Shown here in pieces: positions 53,143-61,374 of a DNA stretch of 64,000 bases. This stretch comes from Palleronia sp. THAF1 (GTDB taxonomy: Bacteria > Pseudomonadota > Alphaproteobacteria > Rhodobacterales > Rhodobacteraceae), in NCBI RefSeq assembly GCF_009363795.1, contig NZ_CP045420.1, positions 2,027,001-2,091,000 on the forward strand, in the 5' to 3' direction. Below the pieces are notes generated by a model. The model was not told where the DNA came from, did no database searches, and saw only the letters and a list, made by a program, of their open reading frames with translations. Position 1 is the stretch's first letter; each line of letters begins with the position of its first letter. The position numbers and the translations under genes were made by a program.

Positions 53143-54294
53143 ATGCGCCTGTTGGTCATGATCACGCTATTGTGGGCCGGTCCCACCGCCGCGCAGGATG
53201 TCGCGCTGCACTACCTGCACGTACGCGTGCCGCAACCGCCCACCCTGTCCGCGCTCGACCCGATCCCGGAAGACCGCGGCATCGCAGGTGCGCAGCTTGG
53301 CGTAGACGACAACGCCACGACGGGCCGCTTCCTTGGCCAGACCTATACGCTGACCACATCCGACGTCGCGGTAGACGCTGACATCGCCGCCGCGGCCCGC
53401 ACGGCGCTTGCCGAGACCGATCTGCTGATCCTGGACGCGCCCCGCGATGCAGCCCTTGTCATCGCCGATCTGCCCGAAGCGGAAGACGCGTTGATCTTCA
53501 ATACCACCGCGCAAAACGTCGACCTGCGCGACGCCGCCTGCCGCGCCAACTTGCTGCACACCGCGCCCAGCCTTGCGATGCGCACCGACGCGCTGGCCCA
53601 GTTCTTCGTCACCCGCCGCTGGGACGATCTGGTGATGATCGCGGGCGGCGATCCGGGCGACCAAGCCTACGCGGCGGCGATGGAAACCTCGCTTACCAAA
53701 TTCGGACTGAAACTGGATGCCCGCAAGGAATGGCGGTTCGACGCCGACATGCGCCGCAACGCCAGCGCCGAAGTGCCGCTGTTCACGCAAGATTTCGGCG
53801 ACTACGATGTGCTGCTGATCGCTGACGAGCTTGGCGATTTCGGGCGCTACGTTCTTTACAACACATGGCTGCCCCGGCCCACCGCAGGCGGTGAAGGCCT
53901 CGTCGCCCAAGCCTGGGCTCCGGCCGTCGAGCAATGGGGTGCTGCGCAACTGCAATCGCGTTTCACCGATGCCACGGGCCGCAACATGACACCGGAAGAC
54001 TACGCCGCTTGGGCCGCCGTCCGCACGATTGGCGAGGCCGTGACCCGCACCAGTGCAACCGACGCCGCCGCCCTGCGCAGCTTCATCCTGTCAGCGGATT
54101 TCGAACTGGCCGGCTTCAAGGGCCGCCCCCTGACCTTCCGCGCGTGGAACGGCCAAATGCGCCAGCCCATCCCGCTCGTCCATCCGCGCGCCGTCGTCGC
54201 CACAGCACCGCTTGAAGGGTTCCTGCATCAACGCACGGAACTCGACACGTTGGGGCTGGACGAAGGCGACAGCGCCTGCACAGCCTTCGACTGA
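53143..54294 (+). CDS. PQQ-alcohol-system ABC substrate-binding protein (PedA1/A2-like)
   Basis: 383 aa with a signal peptide ending TAAQD. Belongs by its DVALHYLHVRVPQPPTLSA opening and VMIAGGDPGDQAYAAAMETS middle to the PQQ-dehydrogenase-associated receptor family (TIGR03863-like). The PedA1A2BC transporter of Pseudomonas putida takes up lanthanides. The ATG behind AGGGAGGAG replaces a TTG two codons earlier. First gene of a four-gene transporter operon. Confidence 0.85.
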   Translation: MRLLVMITLLWAGPTAAQDVALHYLHVRVPQPPTLSALDPIPEDRGIAGAQLGVDDNATTGRFLGQTYTLTTSDVAVDADIAAAARTALAETDLLILDAPRDAALVIADLPEAEDALIFNTTAQNVDLRDAACRANLLHTAPSLAMRTDALAQFFVTRRWDDLVMIAGGDPGDQAYAAAMETSLTKFGLKLDARKEWRFDADMRRNASAEVPLFTQDFGDYDVLLIADELGDFGRYVLYNTWLPRPTAGGEGLVAQAWAPAVEQWGAAQLQSRFTDATGRNMTPEDYAAWAAVRTIGEAVTRTSATDAAALRSFILSADFELAGFKGRPLTFRAWNGQMRQPIPLVHPRAVVATAPLEGFLHQRTELDTLGLDEGDSACTAFD

Positions 54295-54306
54295 AAGGGC
54301 CAAACG

Positions 54307-55269
54307 ATGATCCGCACACTGCTTTGCACCACGCTTCTAGGCACGCCCGCCTTGGCCGACGAAATCTGGGTGACGAATGAAAAAGACAACACGATTAGCG
54401 TGATCGACATCGATACGCTGGAAGTCACGCGCACCATCGAAACCGGTGAGCGCCCCCGCGGCATCACCTTCGCCCAAGACTATTCGGTCGTCTACGTCTG
54501 TGCCTCCGACAGTGACGCGGTGCAGGTGATCGACCCCGACACAGGCGAGATCCTGCACGATCTTCCCTCTGGTGAAGACCCCGAGCAATTCGCCCTGCAC
54601 CCGGATAACCGCCGCCTCTACATCGCGAATGAGGACGATGCGATCACGACGGTCGTGGATACCGAAACCCGCGAAGTCATCGCGCAGATCGATGTCGGGA
54701 TCGAGCCTGAAGGCATGGCCGTCAGCCCCGATGGCACCATCGCGATCACCACTTCCGAAACGACCAACATGGCCCATTGGATCGACACGGACACGCAAGA
54801 GCTTTTCGCCAACACCTTGGTCGACAGCCGCCCCCGCCACGCCGAATTCGTCAAGGACGGCGCAGAGATGTGGGTCTCATCCGAGATCGGCGGAACGATC
54901 AGCGTGTTCGACGTGGAAACCCAGGCGGAACTGGCAAAGATCGACTTCGACCTGCCGAACATCCACCCGGACCGCGTCCAGCCCGTAGGCTTTGAGTTGA
55001 CACCGGACGAGGCCACAGCCTTCGTCGCCCTTGGCCCGTCGAACCACGTCGCCGTGGTGAATGCGCAGACCTACGAGGTCGAGGACTACATCCTCGTCGG
55101 TCGTCGTGTCTGGCACATGGCCTTCAACGGGGACGGCACGCAGTTGTTCACGACCAATGGGATCTCCGGCGACGTGACCGTCATCGACGTGGACAGCCGC
55201 AAGGCCGTGAAGACGATCAAGGTAGGACGCTTCCCATGGGGGGCGGCCTACCGGCCCACGTCCGGCTGA
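54307..55269 (+). CDS. YVTN beta-propeller protein of PQQ-alcohol system
   Basis: 320 aa, signal peptide ending ALAD. Repeats with the form IWVTNEKDNTISVIDIDTLE, LYIANEDDAITTVVDTETRE and MWVSSEIGGTISVFDVETQA make a seven-bladed propeller (TIGR03866-like). Paired with ABC transporters in PQQ-ethanol islands. Could be one of the PedA components, binding or presenting cargo. Confidence 0.86.
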   Translation: MIRTLLCTTLLGTPALADEIWVTNEKDNTISVIDIDTLEVTRTIETGERPRGITFAQDYSVVYVCASDSDAVQVIDPDTGEILHDLPSGEDPEQFALHPDNRRLYIANEDDAITTVVDTETREVIAQIDVGIEPEGMAVSPDGTIAITTSETTNMAHWIDTDTQELFANTLVDSRPRHAEFVKDGAEMWVSSEIGGTISVFDVETQAELAKIDFDLPNIHPDRVQPVGFELTPDEATAFVALGPSNHVAVVNAQTYEVEDYILVGRRVWHMAFNGDGTQLFTTNGISGDVTVIDVDSRKAVKTIKVGRFPWGAAYRPTSG

Positions 55270-55357
55270 TGGCACATATCGCGCAAATCGGTTCCAGATC
55301 TGGTTCTTACATCACCCGAAACTTGATCATTTCGCGCATGTTCGGCCACGTCACCTC

Positions 55358-56074
55358 ATGACCGGGCTGCGCGTCGATGATCTCTCCTTCGCCTACGGCG
55401 CGAAACAGGCGCTGGATAAGGTCAGCCTTCGTGCGAAACCGGGCAGCTTCACCGCCCTCCTCGGCCCAAACGGCGCAGGTAAGTCCACCCTCTTCGCGCT
55501 GCTCACCCGCCTCTTCACCACCCGCAATGGATCGATTCACATCGCGGGTCACGACCTGCAACGCGCGCCGCTCAAAGCCCTCGGCGCACTCGGCGTCGTG
55601 TTCCAGCAATCGACGCTCGACCTTGATCTGACCGTCCAACAGAACCTCGCCTATTTCGCAGCCCTTCATGGCCTGACGCCCATCGCCGCCAAACCGCGCA
55701 TCGCCGCCAGCCTCGACCGCCTTGGCATGGCCGAACGCGCCCATGAAAAGGTGCGCGCCTTGAACGGCGGTCACCGGCGACGGGCCGAAATCGCGCGCGC
55801 GCTTCTCCACGACCCAAAGGTTCTGCTGTGCGACGAGCCGACGGTCGGCCTTGACGCCGCCGCGCGCGCGGCGATCACCGACCACGTCCATGCCCTCGCG
55901 GCCTCTGGCATCTGCGTCCTTTGGGCGACGCACCTGACGGACGAGGTCCGCCCCGACGATCACCTGATCATCCTGCACCAAGGCCGCATCCTGCGCGACG
56001 GCACCACCAAAGAGATCGCCGCCGACCAGCCCCTCTCCGACACCTTCCTGTCGCTCACGGCCGCCCCCGCATGA
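55358..56074 (+). CDS. pedB: PedB-like ABC transporter ATPase
   Basis: 238 aa. Walker A LGPNGAGKSTLF, signature altered to LNGGHRRRAEIARALL (NGGHR in place of SGGQ/SGGM), Walker B LLCDEPTVGLD. Belongs to the family TIGR03864 of PQQ-alcohol islands. Works with the permease 55 bp downstream; the gap holds a dispersed repeat. Confidence 0.88.
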   Translation: MTGLRVDDLSFAYGAKQALDKVSLRAKPGSFTALLGPNGAGKSTLFALLTRLFTTRNGSIHIAGHDLQRAPLKALGALGVVFQQSTLDLDLTVQQNLAYFAALHGLTPIAAKPRIAASLDRLGMAERAHEKVRALNGGHRRRAEIARALLHDPKVLLCDEPTVGLDAAARAAITDHVHALAASGICVLWATHLTDEVRPDDHLIILHQGRILRDGTTKEIAADQPLSDTFLSLTAAPA

Positions 56075-56076
56075 TG

Positions 56077-56100
56077 CTTCTTTGTTTTCAAAAATACTCA
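56077..56100. repeat. Dispersed CTTCTTTGTTTT...AATACTCA motif between pedB and pedC
   Basis: Begins two bases after the pedB stop and lies inside the operon. Reverse complement TGAGTATTTTTGAAAACAAAG closely matches the 24-kb arms. Confidence 0.7.
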
Positions 56101-56129
56101 AAGCCTGCCCGCGATGCAGGGTGCGCGGC

Positions 56130-56918
56130 ATGAAATACCTCACCGCCCTTGCGGCCATCGTCGCGCGCGAAGCGCTGCGGTTCGTCCATCAACGCGAACG
56201 CTTCCTTGCCGCCTTGGTCCGCCCCCTCGTCTGGCTGCTGGTCTTCGCCGCGGGCTTTCGGGCGGCCCTAGGTCTGTCCATCACGCCGCCCTACCAGACC
56301 TACATCACCTACGAGACCTACATCGTTCCGGGCCTGTGCGGCATGATCCTGCTGTTCAACGGAATGCAGTCGTCGCTCAGCCTTGTCTACGACCGTGAGA
56401 TGGGGTCGATGCGGCTGCTGTTGACCGCCCCGCTGCCGCGCTGGTGGCTACTTCTGTGCAAACTGATCGGAGCAACCGCGATCTCGATCCTGCAGGTCTA
56501 CGCATTCCTCTTCATCGCCTGGCTCTTCGATATCACGCTGCCGGGCTGGGGCTACGTGACGGTCCTGCCCGCACTGATCCTCGCGGGTCTCATGCTAGGC
56601 GCGCTGGGCCTTGCGCTGTCATCTTTCGTTAAGCAACTGGAAAACTTCGCGGGCGTGATGAACTTCGTGATCTTCCCGATGTTCTTTCTTAGCTCCGCCC
56701 TCTATCCCCTTTGGAAGATGGCAGAATCCTCACCGCTCTTGCGCGACATCTGCCTGGCCAACCCCTTCACCCACGCGGTCGAACTGATCCGCTTCGCCCT
56801 GTATGTCGAGCTGAACCCATGGGCGTTGCTCTGGACCCTGCTGGCGACACTCGCCTTCGGCCTGTTGGCGATCTGGGGATACGATCCGGCGCGCGGTCTG
56901 GTGCGGCGCAAGGGCTGA
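56130..56918 (+). CDS. pedC: PedC-like ABC-2 permease
   Basis: 262 aa. ABC-2 type with six helices; landmarks MQSSLSLVYDREMGSMRLLL and PLYPLW-like SSALYPLWKMAES and NPFTHAVELIRF. Member of the PedC family (TIGR03861). The ATG giving MKYLTALAAIV was preferred to an upstream frame running through the repeat. Ends tail-to-tail with the ATPase gene at 56919, with no terminator between. Confidence 0.87.
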   Translation: MKYLTALAAIVAREALRFVHQRERFLAALVRPLVWLLVFAAGFRAALGLSITPPYQTYITYETYIVPGLCGMILLFNGMQSSLSLVYDREMGSMRLLLTAPLPRWWLLLCKLIGATAISILQVYAFLFIAWLFDITLPGWGYVTVLPALILAGLMLGALGLALSSFVKQLENFAGVMNFVIFPMFFLSSALYPLWKMAESSPLLRDICLANPFTHAVELIRFALYVELNPWALLWTLLATLAFGLLAIWGYDPARGLVRRKG

Positions 56919-57593
56919 CTAACGGCTTGCGATCTCGCCCAGTTTCGGCGCGTTGCGGCGGTCGGACGCGATGCGGGCGGGTGGGCCGCCGAGTGTGATC
57001 ACGCGGGTCGCCAACCGCTCGGCCTCTGCTTCCACATGGGTCACCAGAAGCGTCGCGACACCCGTTTCATGCTTCAACCGCGTGAACAGCGTCATCATTT
57101 CGTCCACCAGCACCGGGTCCAGCGAGACGAATGGTTCGTCCATCAGCAAAAGCGACGGGCGCGCGGCGAAGGCGCGGGCCAATGCAAGGCGCCGTTGCTG
57201 ACCAAGCGAGAGTTGCAGCGGGAACGCCTGCCCGCGACCCATCAAGCCGACTGAGTCCAGCAGGTCCAACGCACCGTCCCGGCCAATTCCAGTGGGGATC
57301 GTCAGGTTCTGCAAGCAGGTCCGCCACGGCAGCAGCGTCGGCTCTTGGAAGATGACTGACGTCGTGCCCCGCGCGTCGATGCGCCCGCGATACCCGGTCT
57401 CCAGTCCTGCGATGCAACGCAGAAGCGTCGTCTTGCCGATGCCGGACGGTCCGACCAGCGCGACTGTCTCGCCCGGAGCCAAGTCAAAGGCGACATTGGC
57501 AAGCACGTCCGTGCCGTCATACCGCAGACCGTCCAGCGCGACCGACAGGATCGGTCGCGCCTTTTCGGCTGGATCGGGCACGGCCCTTAGCAC
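56919..57593 (-). CDS. NitT/TauT-type ABC ATPase
   Basis: 224 aa, GTG start. Walker A GPSGIGKTTLLRCIAG, Q-loop FQEPTLLPWRT, signature LSLGQQRRLALARAF, Walker B LLLMDEPFVSLD. The PTLLPW segment is typical of nitrate/sulfonate transporters. Directly follows the binding-protein gene; matching permease is missing here and is proposed to be the one at 43023-43796. Confidence 0.88.
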   Translation of the reverse strand: MLRAVPDPAEKARPILSVALDGLRYDGTDVLANVAFDLAPGETVALVGPSGIGKTTLLRCIAGLETGYRGRIDARGTTSVIFQEPTLLPWRTCLQNLTIPTGIGRDGALDLLDSVGLMGRGQAFPLQLSLGQQRRLALARAFAARPSLLLMDEPFVSLDPVLVDEMMTLFTRLKHETGVATLLVTHVEAEAERLATRVITLGGPPARIASDRRNAPKLGEIASR

Positions 57594-58565
57594 CTAGCTG
57601 CCCGGCTGCAGGAAGGTGCCTTCGGGCAGGCTTGTGGCTTCGCCCACCAATTCTTCGCCGCCCAGTTCCGCCATCAAAGACAGCATCGTGTTCGCGGCGT
57701 CTTCATCTACCGGCCCCTCTGCCGGGATCCCGGCGCGGAAGCCCGCGACGAGCGCTTCGAACTGCGCGTCGGTGTCGGCATTCATCTTGGGGCGCAGCGC
57801 CTCCCATGCCGCGTCATCTCCGGCCAACAGATCTTTAGCGTCGCGGCTGGCCGCCGCCAAGCCGTTCACCAGATCGGGGTTCTGCTCGAGCATTTCGCCC
57901 TTCACGACGTAGCCGAGCAACGGCGTCTCCGGGTCCAGCCCCATGGCTTCGGCGGCATCCGCGATGTCGATGATCTTGCGCATCCCGTCCGCTTCCATCT
58001 TCGCCATGAAGTGCCAGTAGTTGATGGCCCCCGCGAAATCGCCGCCCGTCGCCGTTTTGTAGATCAGCGGGGGTGCGCCGTAGACCTGCTCGGTCTCGCC
58101 CGCCAGATCGAAGCCCAACTCACGCTGCGCATAGGCCTGCAGGATCAGCCAGGATTTATCCAGCGGTCCGCCCGCGATACCAATCTTGCCGCCCGCCAGG
58201 TCCGCGAGTGTCTGCGCCTCGCTGCCTTCGGGCACCATCACGCCGCCCACGGCCTTGGAATAGGGGATGAACACGTAGTCGCGCCCTGCCGCCCGCTGCC
58301 GCGCCACCCACAGCCAGTCGGACACGATCACATCGGTCTCTCCGCCTTGGAACGCGATCTCACCGGCAGAGCCGCTGGCCACGCCGTTCACGTCCAGATC
58401 AAAGCCGTTCGCGGTGTCGAAGCCGTTTTCGGTGATCGTCGTCAGCTCCCAGTTCACCGTGCCGAACTTCAGCACCGAGGCTTTCAGAACGGGCAGATCC
58501 TGCGCGACCGCCGTACCCGTCAAAACCAGTGCCATCGCAGCACCGCCCAAGAATTTCATGAACAT
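57594..58565 (-). CDS. NitT/TauT-type periplasmic substrate-binding protein
   Basis: 323 aa. Signal peptide ending AVAQ; SBP_bac_11-type fold with KFGTVNWELTTITENGFD, GGETDVIVSDWLWVARQR and KIGIAGGPLDKSWLILQAYA. Ligand unknown; divergent from the lanthanide-type alcohol dehydrogenase, so it may import an alcohol-related substrate, cofactor precursor or metal complex. ATG with GGGAGGA 6 bp upstream. Confidence 0.86.
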   Translation of the reverse strand: MFMKFLGGAAMALVLTGTAVAQDLPVLKASVLKFGTVNWELTTITENGFDTANGFDLDVNGVASGSAGEIAFQGGETDVIVSDWLWVARQRAAGRDYVFIPYSKAVGGVMVPEGSEAQTLADLAGGKIGIAGGPLDKSWLILQAYAQRELGFDLAGETEQVYGAPPLIYKTATGGDFAGAINYWHFMAKMEADGMRKIIDIADAAEAMGLDPETPLLGYVVKGEMLEQNPDLVNGLAAASRDAKDLLAGDDAAWEALRPKMNADTDAQFEALVAGFRAGIPAEGPVDEDAANTMLSLMAELGGEELVGEATSLPEGTFLQPGS

Positions 58566-58615
58566 TGCGTCCTCCCGTTTGGAGCCACCCTGCCCCCGCA
58601 TGCGCCAACCCGGAA

Positions 58616-58660
58616 TACGACCAATGGGGGGGCCGCTTTGGCCCGTCCTACGACCATTGG
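58616..58660. promoter_or_regulatory. Paired TACGACCAWTGG sites in the exaF divergent promoter
   Basis: TACGACCAATGG at 58616-58627 and TACGACCATTGG at 58649-58660, 33 bp apart; the CCAATGG and CCATTGG ends are each other's reverse complements. Between them GGGCC-N5-GGCCC. Matches the 33-bp spacing in the pedF promoter. Likely binding sites for the island's LuxR-type regulator. Confidence 0.6.
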
Positions 58661-58757
58661 CCAATTCAGATGACGCTGCGTCTGTCAGAAGGTCGTGACG
58701 GGTCACTGTGCCAGCCGGACGGGCGACGGCGCGGATCCACAACAGGGAGGATACCGA

Positions 58758-60527
58758 ATGAACCGCTTCGTCCTGGCCGTCTGCGCCAGCCTAATTGCCC
58801 CCGGTGCCGTCTTGGCGCAGGGCGTCACCGAAGAGATGATCGCGAACGACGCCGCGACGCCCGAAGACATCCTGACCAACGGCATGGGCCGCAGCCTTCA
58901 GCGCTACAGCCCGCTGGAGACGCTGAACAAGGAGAACGTCGCGAACCTGGTGCCCGCATGGGCCTTCTCGCTCGGTGGCGAAAAACAGCGGGGGCAGGAA
59001 ACCCAACCGCTGATTCATGACGGCATCATGTATATCACCGGGTCCTATTCGCGTCTTTACGCGCTGGACGCGATGACCGGCGAAGAGCTGTGGCAGTACG
59101 ACGCCCGCCTACCCGAGGGTATCCTGCCCTGCTGTGACGTGGTGAACCGCGGCGCGGCGATCTTTGAGGACAAGGTCATCTTCGGCACGCTGGACGCGCG
59201 TCTGGTGGCGCTGGATGCCAAGTCCGGCGACGTGGTCTGGCGCGACAAGATCGCCGACTACAAGGCGGGCTATTCCTATACGGCAGCCCCCATGATCGTG
59301 AATGGCCTGGTCATCACCGGCAATTCCGGCGGCGAATTCGGGGTGGTCGGTGAAATCCAGGCCCGCGATGCAAGCACTGGCGAGATGAAGTGGACCCGCC
59401 CCGTGATCGAGGGCCACATGGGCACGCTAGACGGTGAAGAGTCGACCATGACGGGAGAGTTGAACGCCACATGGCCGGGCGACATGTGGAAAACCGGCGG
59501 CGGGGCGACCTGGCTTGGCGGTTCCTACGACGACCGCACCGACACTATCATCATGGGCACGGGCAACCCAGCCCCCTGGAACAGCCACCTGCGCGGCGCA
59601 GGCCAGCCCAGCGAAGACGGCATGGGCGACAACCTATATGCCGCCTCGCGCCTTGGGATCGATCCCGCTACGGGCGAGATCAAGTGGCACTTCCAGTCCA
59701 CCCCGCGTGAAGGCTGGGACTACGACGGTGTGAACGAAGTCGTCGCGTTCGAAGGCGAAGACGGTACGCCTTTGCTTGCCACCGCAGACCGCAACGGGTT
59801 CTTTTACGTGCTGAACGCGGAAGACGGCAGCTTCGTCTCGGCCGCGCCTTTCGTGAAGGACATCACCTGGGCCGAAGGTATCGACGAGAACGGACGCCCG
59901 ATCTTCGTCGAAGAAAACCGCCCCGGCGATCCCTCTGCCGCTGCCGATGGCAACAAGGGAGAGATCGTCTTCTCCAGCCCCGGCTTCCTGGGTGGCAAGA
60001 ACTGGATGCCGATGGCCTACAGCCAGAACACCGGCCTCTTCTACGTGCCCTCCAACGAGTGGGGCATGGATATCTGGAACGAGCCCATCACCTACAAGAA
60101 GGGCGCGGCCTACCTGGGTTCGGGCTTCACCATCAAGCCCAACTACGAAGACCACATCGGTTCGCTCAAGGCCATCGACCCGGCCACTGGCGAGTGGGTG
60201 TGGGAGTTCAAGAACGACGCCCCGCTCTGGGGTGGCGTGATGACGACCGCGGGCGGTCTTGTCTTCACCGGCACGCCCGAAGGCAAGTTCATCGCGTTCG
60301 ACGACGAGACGGGCGAAGAGCTTTGGTCCTTCCAGACCGGTTCCGGCATCGTCGGTCAGCCCGTTACCTGGGAGCAGGACGGCGAGCAGTATGTCTCTGT
60401 CATCTCCGGCTGGGGCGGCGCTGTTCCGCTATGGGGCGGTGAGGTCGCCAAGAAGGTGAACTACTTGAACCAGGGCGGCCTGCTCTGGACGTTCAAACTG
60501 CCCCGCCAGCTGGCGTCGGCACAGTAA
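58758..60527 (+). CDS. exaF: Lanthanide-type PQQ alcohol dehydrogenase (ExaF/PedH-like)
   Basis: 589 aa periplasmic eight-bladed quinoprotein. Signal peptide to AQ21. Adjacent Cys125-Cys126 (LPCCDVV) form the disulfide ring over PQQ. Metal ligands: Glu193 in GGEFG, Asn270 in GTGNP, catalytic Asp321 in GWDYDGVN, plus Asp323 two residues on, diagnostic for lanthanide (not calcium) use. [12 protein letters not shown] and [13 protein letters not shown] blocks place it with ethanol rather than methanol dehydrogenases. GGGAGG precedes the ATG. Confidence 0.92.
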   Translation: MNRFVLAVCASLIAPGAVLAQGVTEEMIANDAATPEDILTNGMGRSLQRYSPLETLNKENVANLVPAWAFSLGGEKQRGQETQPLIHDGIMYITGSYSRLYALDAMTGEELWQYDARLPEGILPCCDVVNRGAAIFEDKVIFGTLDARLVALDAKSGDVVWRDKIADYKAGYSYTAAPMIVNGLVITGNSGGEFGVVGEIQARDASTGEMKWTRPVIEGHMGTLDGEESTMTGELNATWPGDMWKTGGGATWLGGSYDDRTDTIIMGTGNPAPWNSHLRGAGQPSEDGMGDNLYAASRLGIDPATGEIKWHFQSTPREGWDYDGVNEVVAFEGEDGTPLLATADRNGFFYVLNAEDGSFVSAAPFVKDITWAEGIDENGRPIFVEENRPGDPSAAADGNKGEIVFSSPGFLGGKNWMPMAYSQNTGLFYVPSNEWGMDIWNEPITYKKGAAYLGSGFTIKPNYEDHIGSLKAIDPATGEWVWEFKNDAPLWGGVMTTAGGLVFTGTPEGKFIAFDDETGEELWSFQTGSGIVGQPVTWEQDGEQYVSVISGWGGAVPLWGGEVAKKVNYLNQGGLLWTFKLPRQLASAQ

Positions 60528-60560
60528 GGGCTTCTCCCTGCCGGGCAACCGGCCCTTTTG

Positions 60561-60591
60561 GCGGCGCATCGCAAGATGTGCCGCTTTTTTT
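60561..60591 (+). terminator. Terminator after exaF
   Basis: Nine-bp stem GCGGCGCAT/ATGTGCCGC (one G-U) with loop CGCAAG and a run of seven T's. It separates exaF from the regulator operon. Confidence 0.85.
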
Positions 60592-60664
60592 GTGTGGGAC
60601 CGGCGTGCACCCCCACGACTAACGGACAGGTGACGCCGCCGGATGCCGCGCTTATCGTGATCCC

Positions 60665-61348
60665 ATGATGCAGAACCAGACCGCCCCGACCCATCCGCAA
60701 CGCGCGCTTGTCATCGACGACCATCCGATGTTCTGCGACGCGCTGGAACTGACCCTGCGCAATGCCGCCGCGTTCGAGGACGTGGCCACAGCCGACAGTC
60801 TGACGACCGGGTTGGAGGTGCTCAGCCGGGATGGCCCACGTGACCTGATCGTGCTGGACCTGAACCTGCCAGATGTGTCTGGCTTCGACGGACTGATCCG
60901 TATGCGCACGCAGGCCCCGGACACCCCCGTCATCGTCGTGTCCTCCATGGCCGAGAACGCGATCATCAGTGCGGCCATCGACGCCGGGGCCTCTGGCTAC
61001 GTGCCCAAGCACGCCCCCCACTCGGAATTTCGCGCAGCCCTCGACGCCATCGCGCAGGGCAGCACTTACCTGCCCGAGCAATACGTTGAATGCCCCCAGC
61101 CATCGGACCGCGCCGATGCCGTGACGCGCCTGCGCTCATTGACCGCGCAGCAGGCCCGCATTCTGGAACTGATCTGCGACGGCAAGCTGAACAAGCAGAT
61201 CGCCTTCGACCTGTCGATTGCCGAGACCACGGTGAAAGCCCACGTCACCGCGATCATGCGCAAGCTGGCGGTGCAGTCCCGCACGCAGGCCGTTCTGGTC
61301 GCGCAGCAGGCCAAGTTCGCGGCGATCTTGCCAAGCGCCGACGCCTGA
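60665..61348 (+). CDS. LuxR/NarL-family response regulator
   Basis: 227 aa. Receiver domain with acidic pocket LVIDDHP and phosphoacceptor Asp65 (LIVLDLNLPDVSG), then a LuxR helix-turn-helix (LTAQQARILELICDGKLNKQ, TVKAHVTAIMRKL). Relatives AgmR/ErbR and ExaE control PQQ ethanol oxidation in Pseudomonas. First gene of a regulator operon with a FIST protein and a histidine kinase; plausible binder of the GACCAA sites. Confidence 0.88.
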   Translation: MMQNQTAPTHPQRALVIDDHPMFCDALELTLRNAAAFEDVATADSLTTGLEVLSRDGPRDLIVLDLNLPDVSGFDGLIRMRTQAPDTPVIVVSSMAENAIISAAIDAGASGYVPKHAPHSEFRAALDAIAQGSTYLPEQYVECPQPSDRADAVTRLRSLTAQQARILELICDGKLNKQIAFDLSIAETTVKAHVTAIMRKLAVQSRTQAVLVAQQAKFAAILPSADA

Positions 61349-61374
61349 CACATCCTTCCCCCAGGGAGGATCGC

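Noticed and set aside
58758-60527. XoxF-type methanol dehydrogenase
   Set aside because: Lanthanide Asp is shared, but sequence blocks ([39 protein letters not shown]) follow the ethanol dehydrogenase family, and PedF rather than XoxG is beside it.
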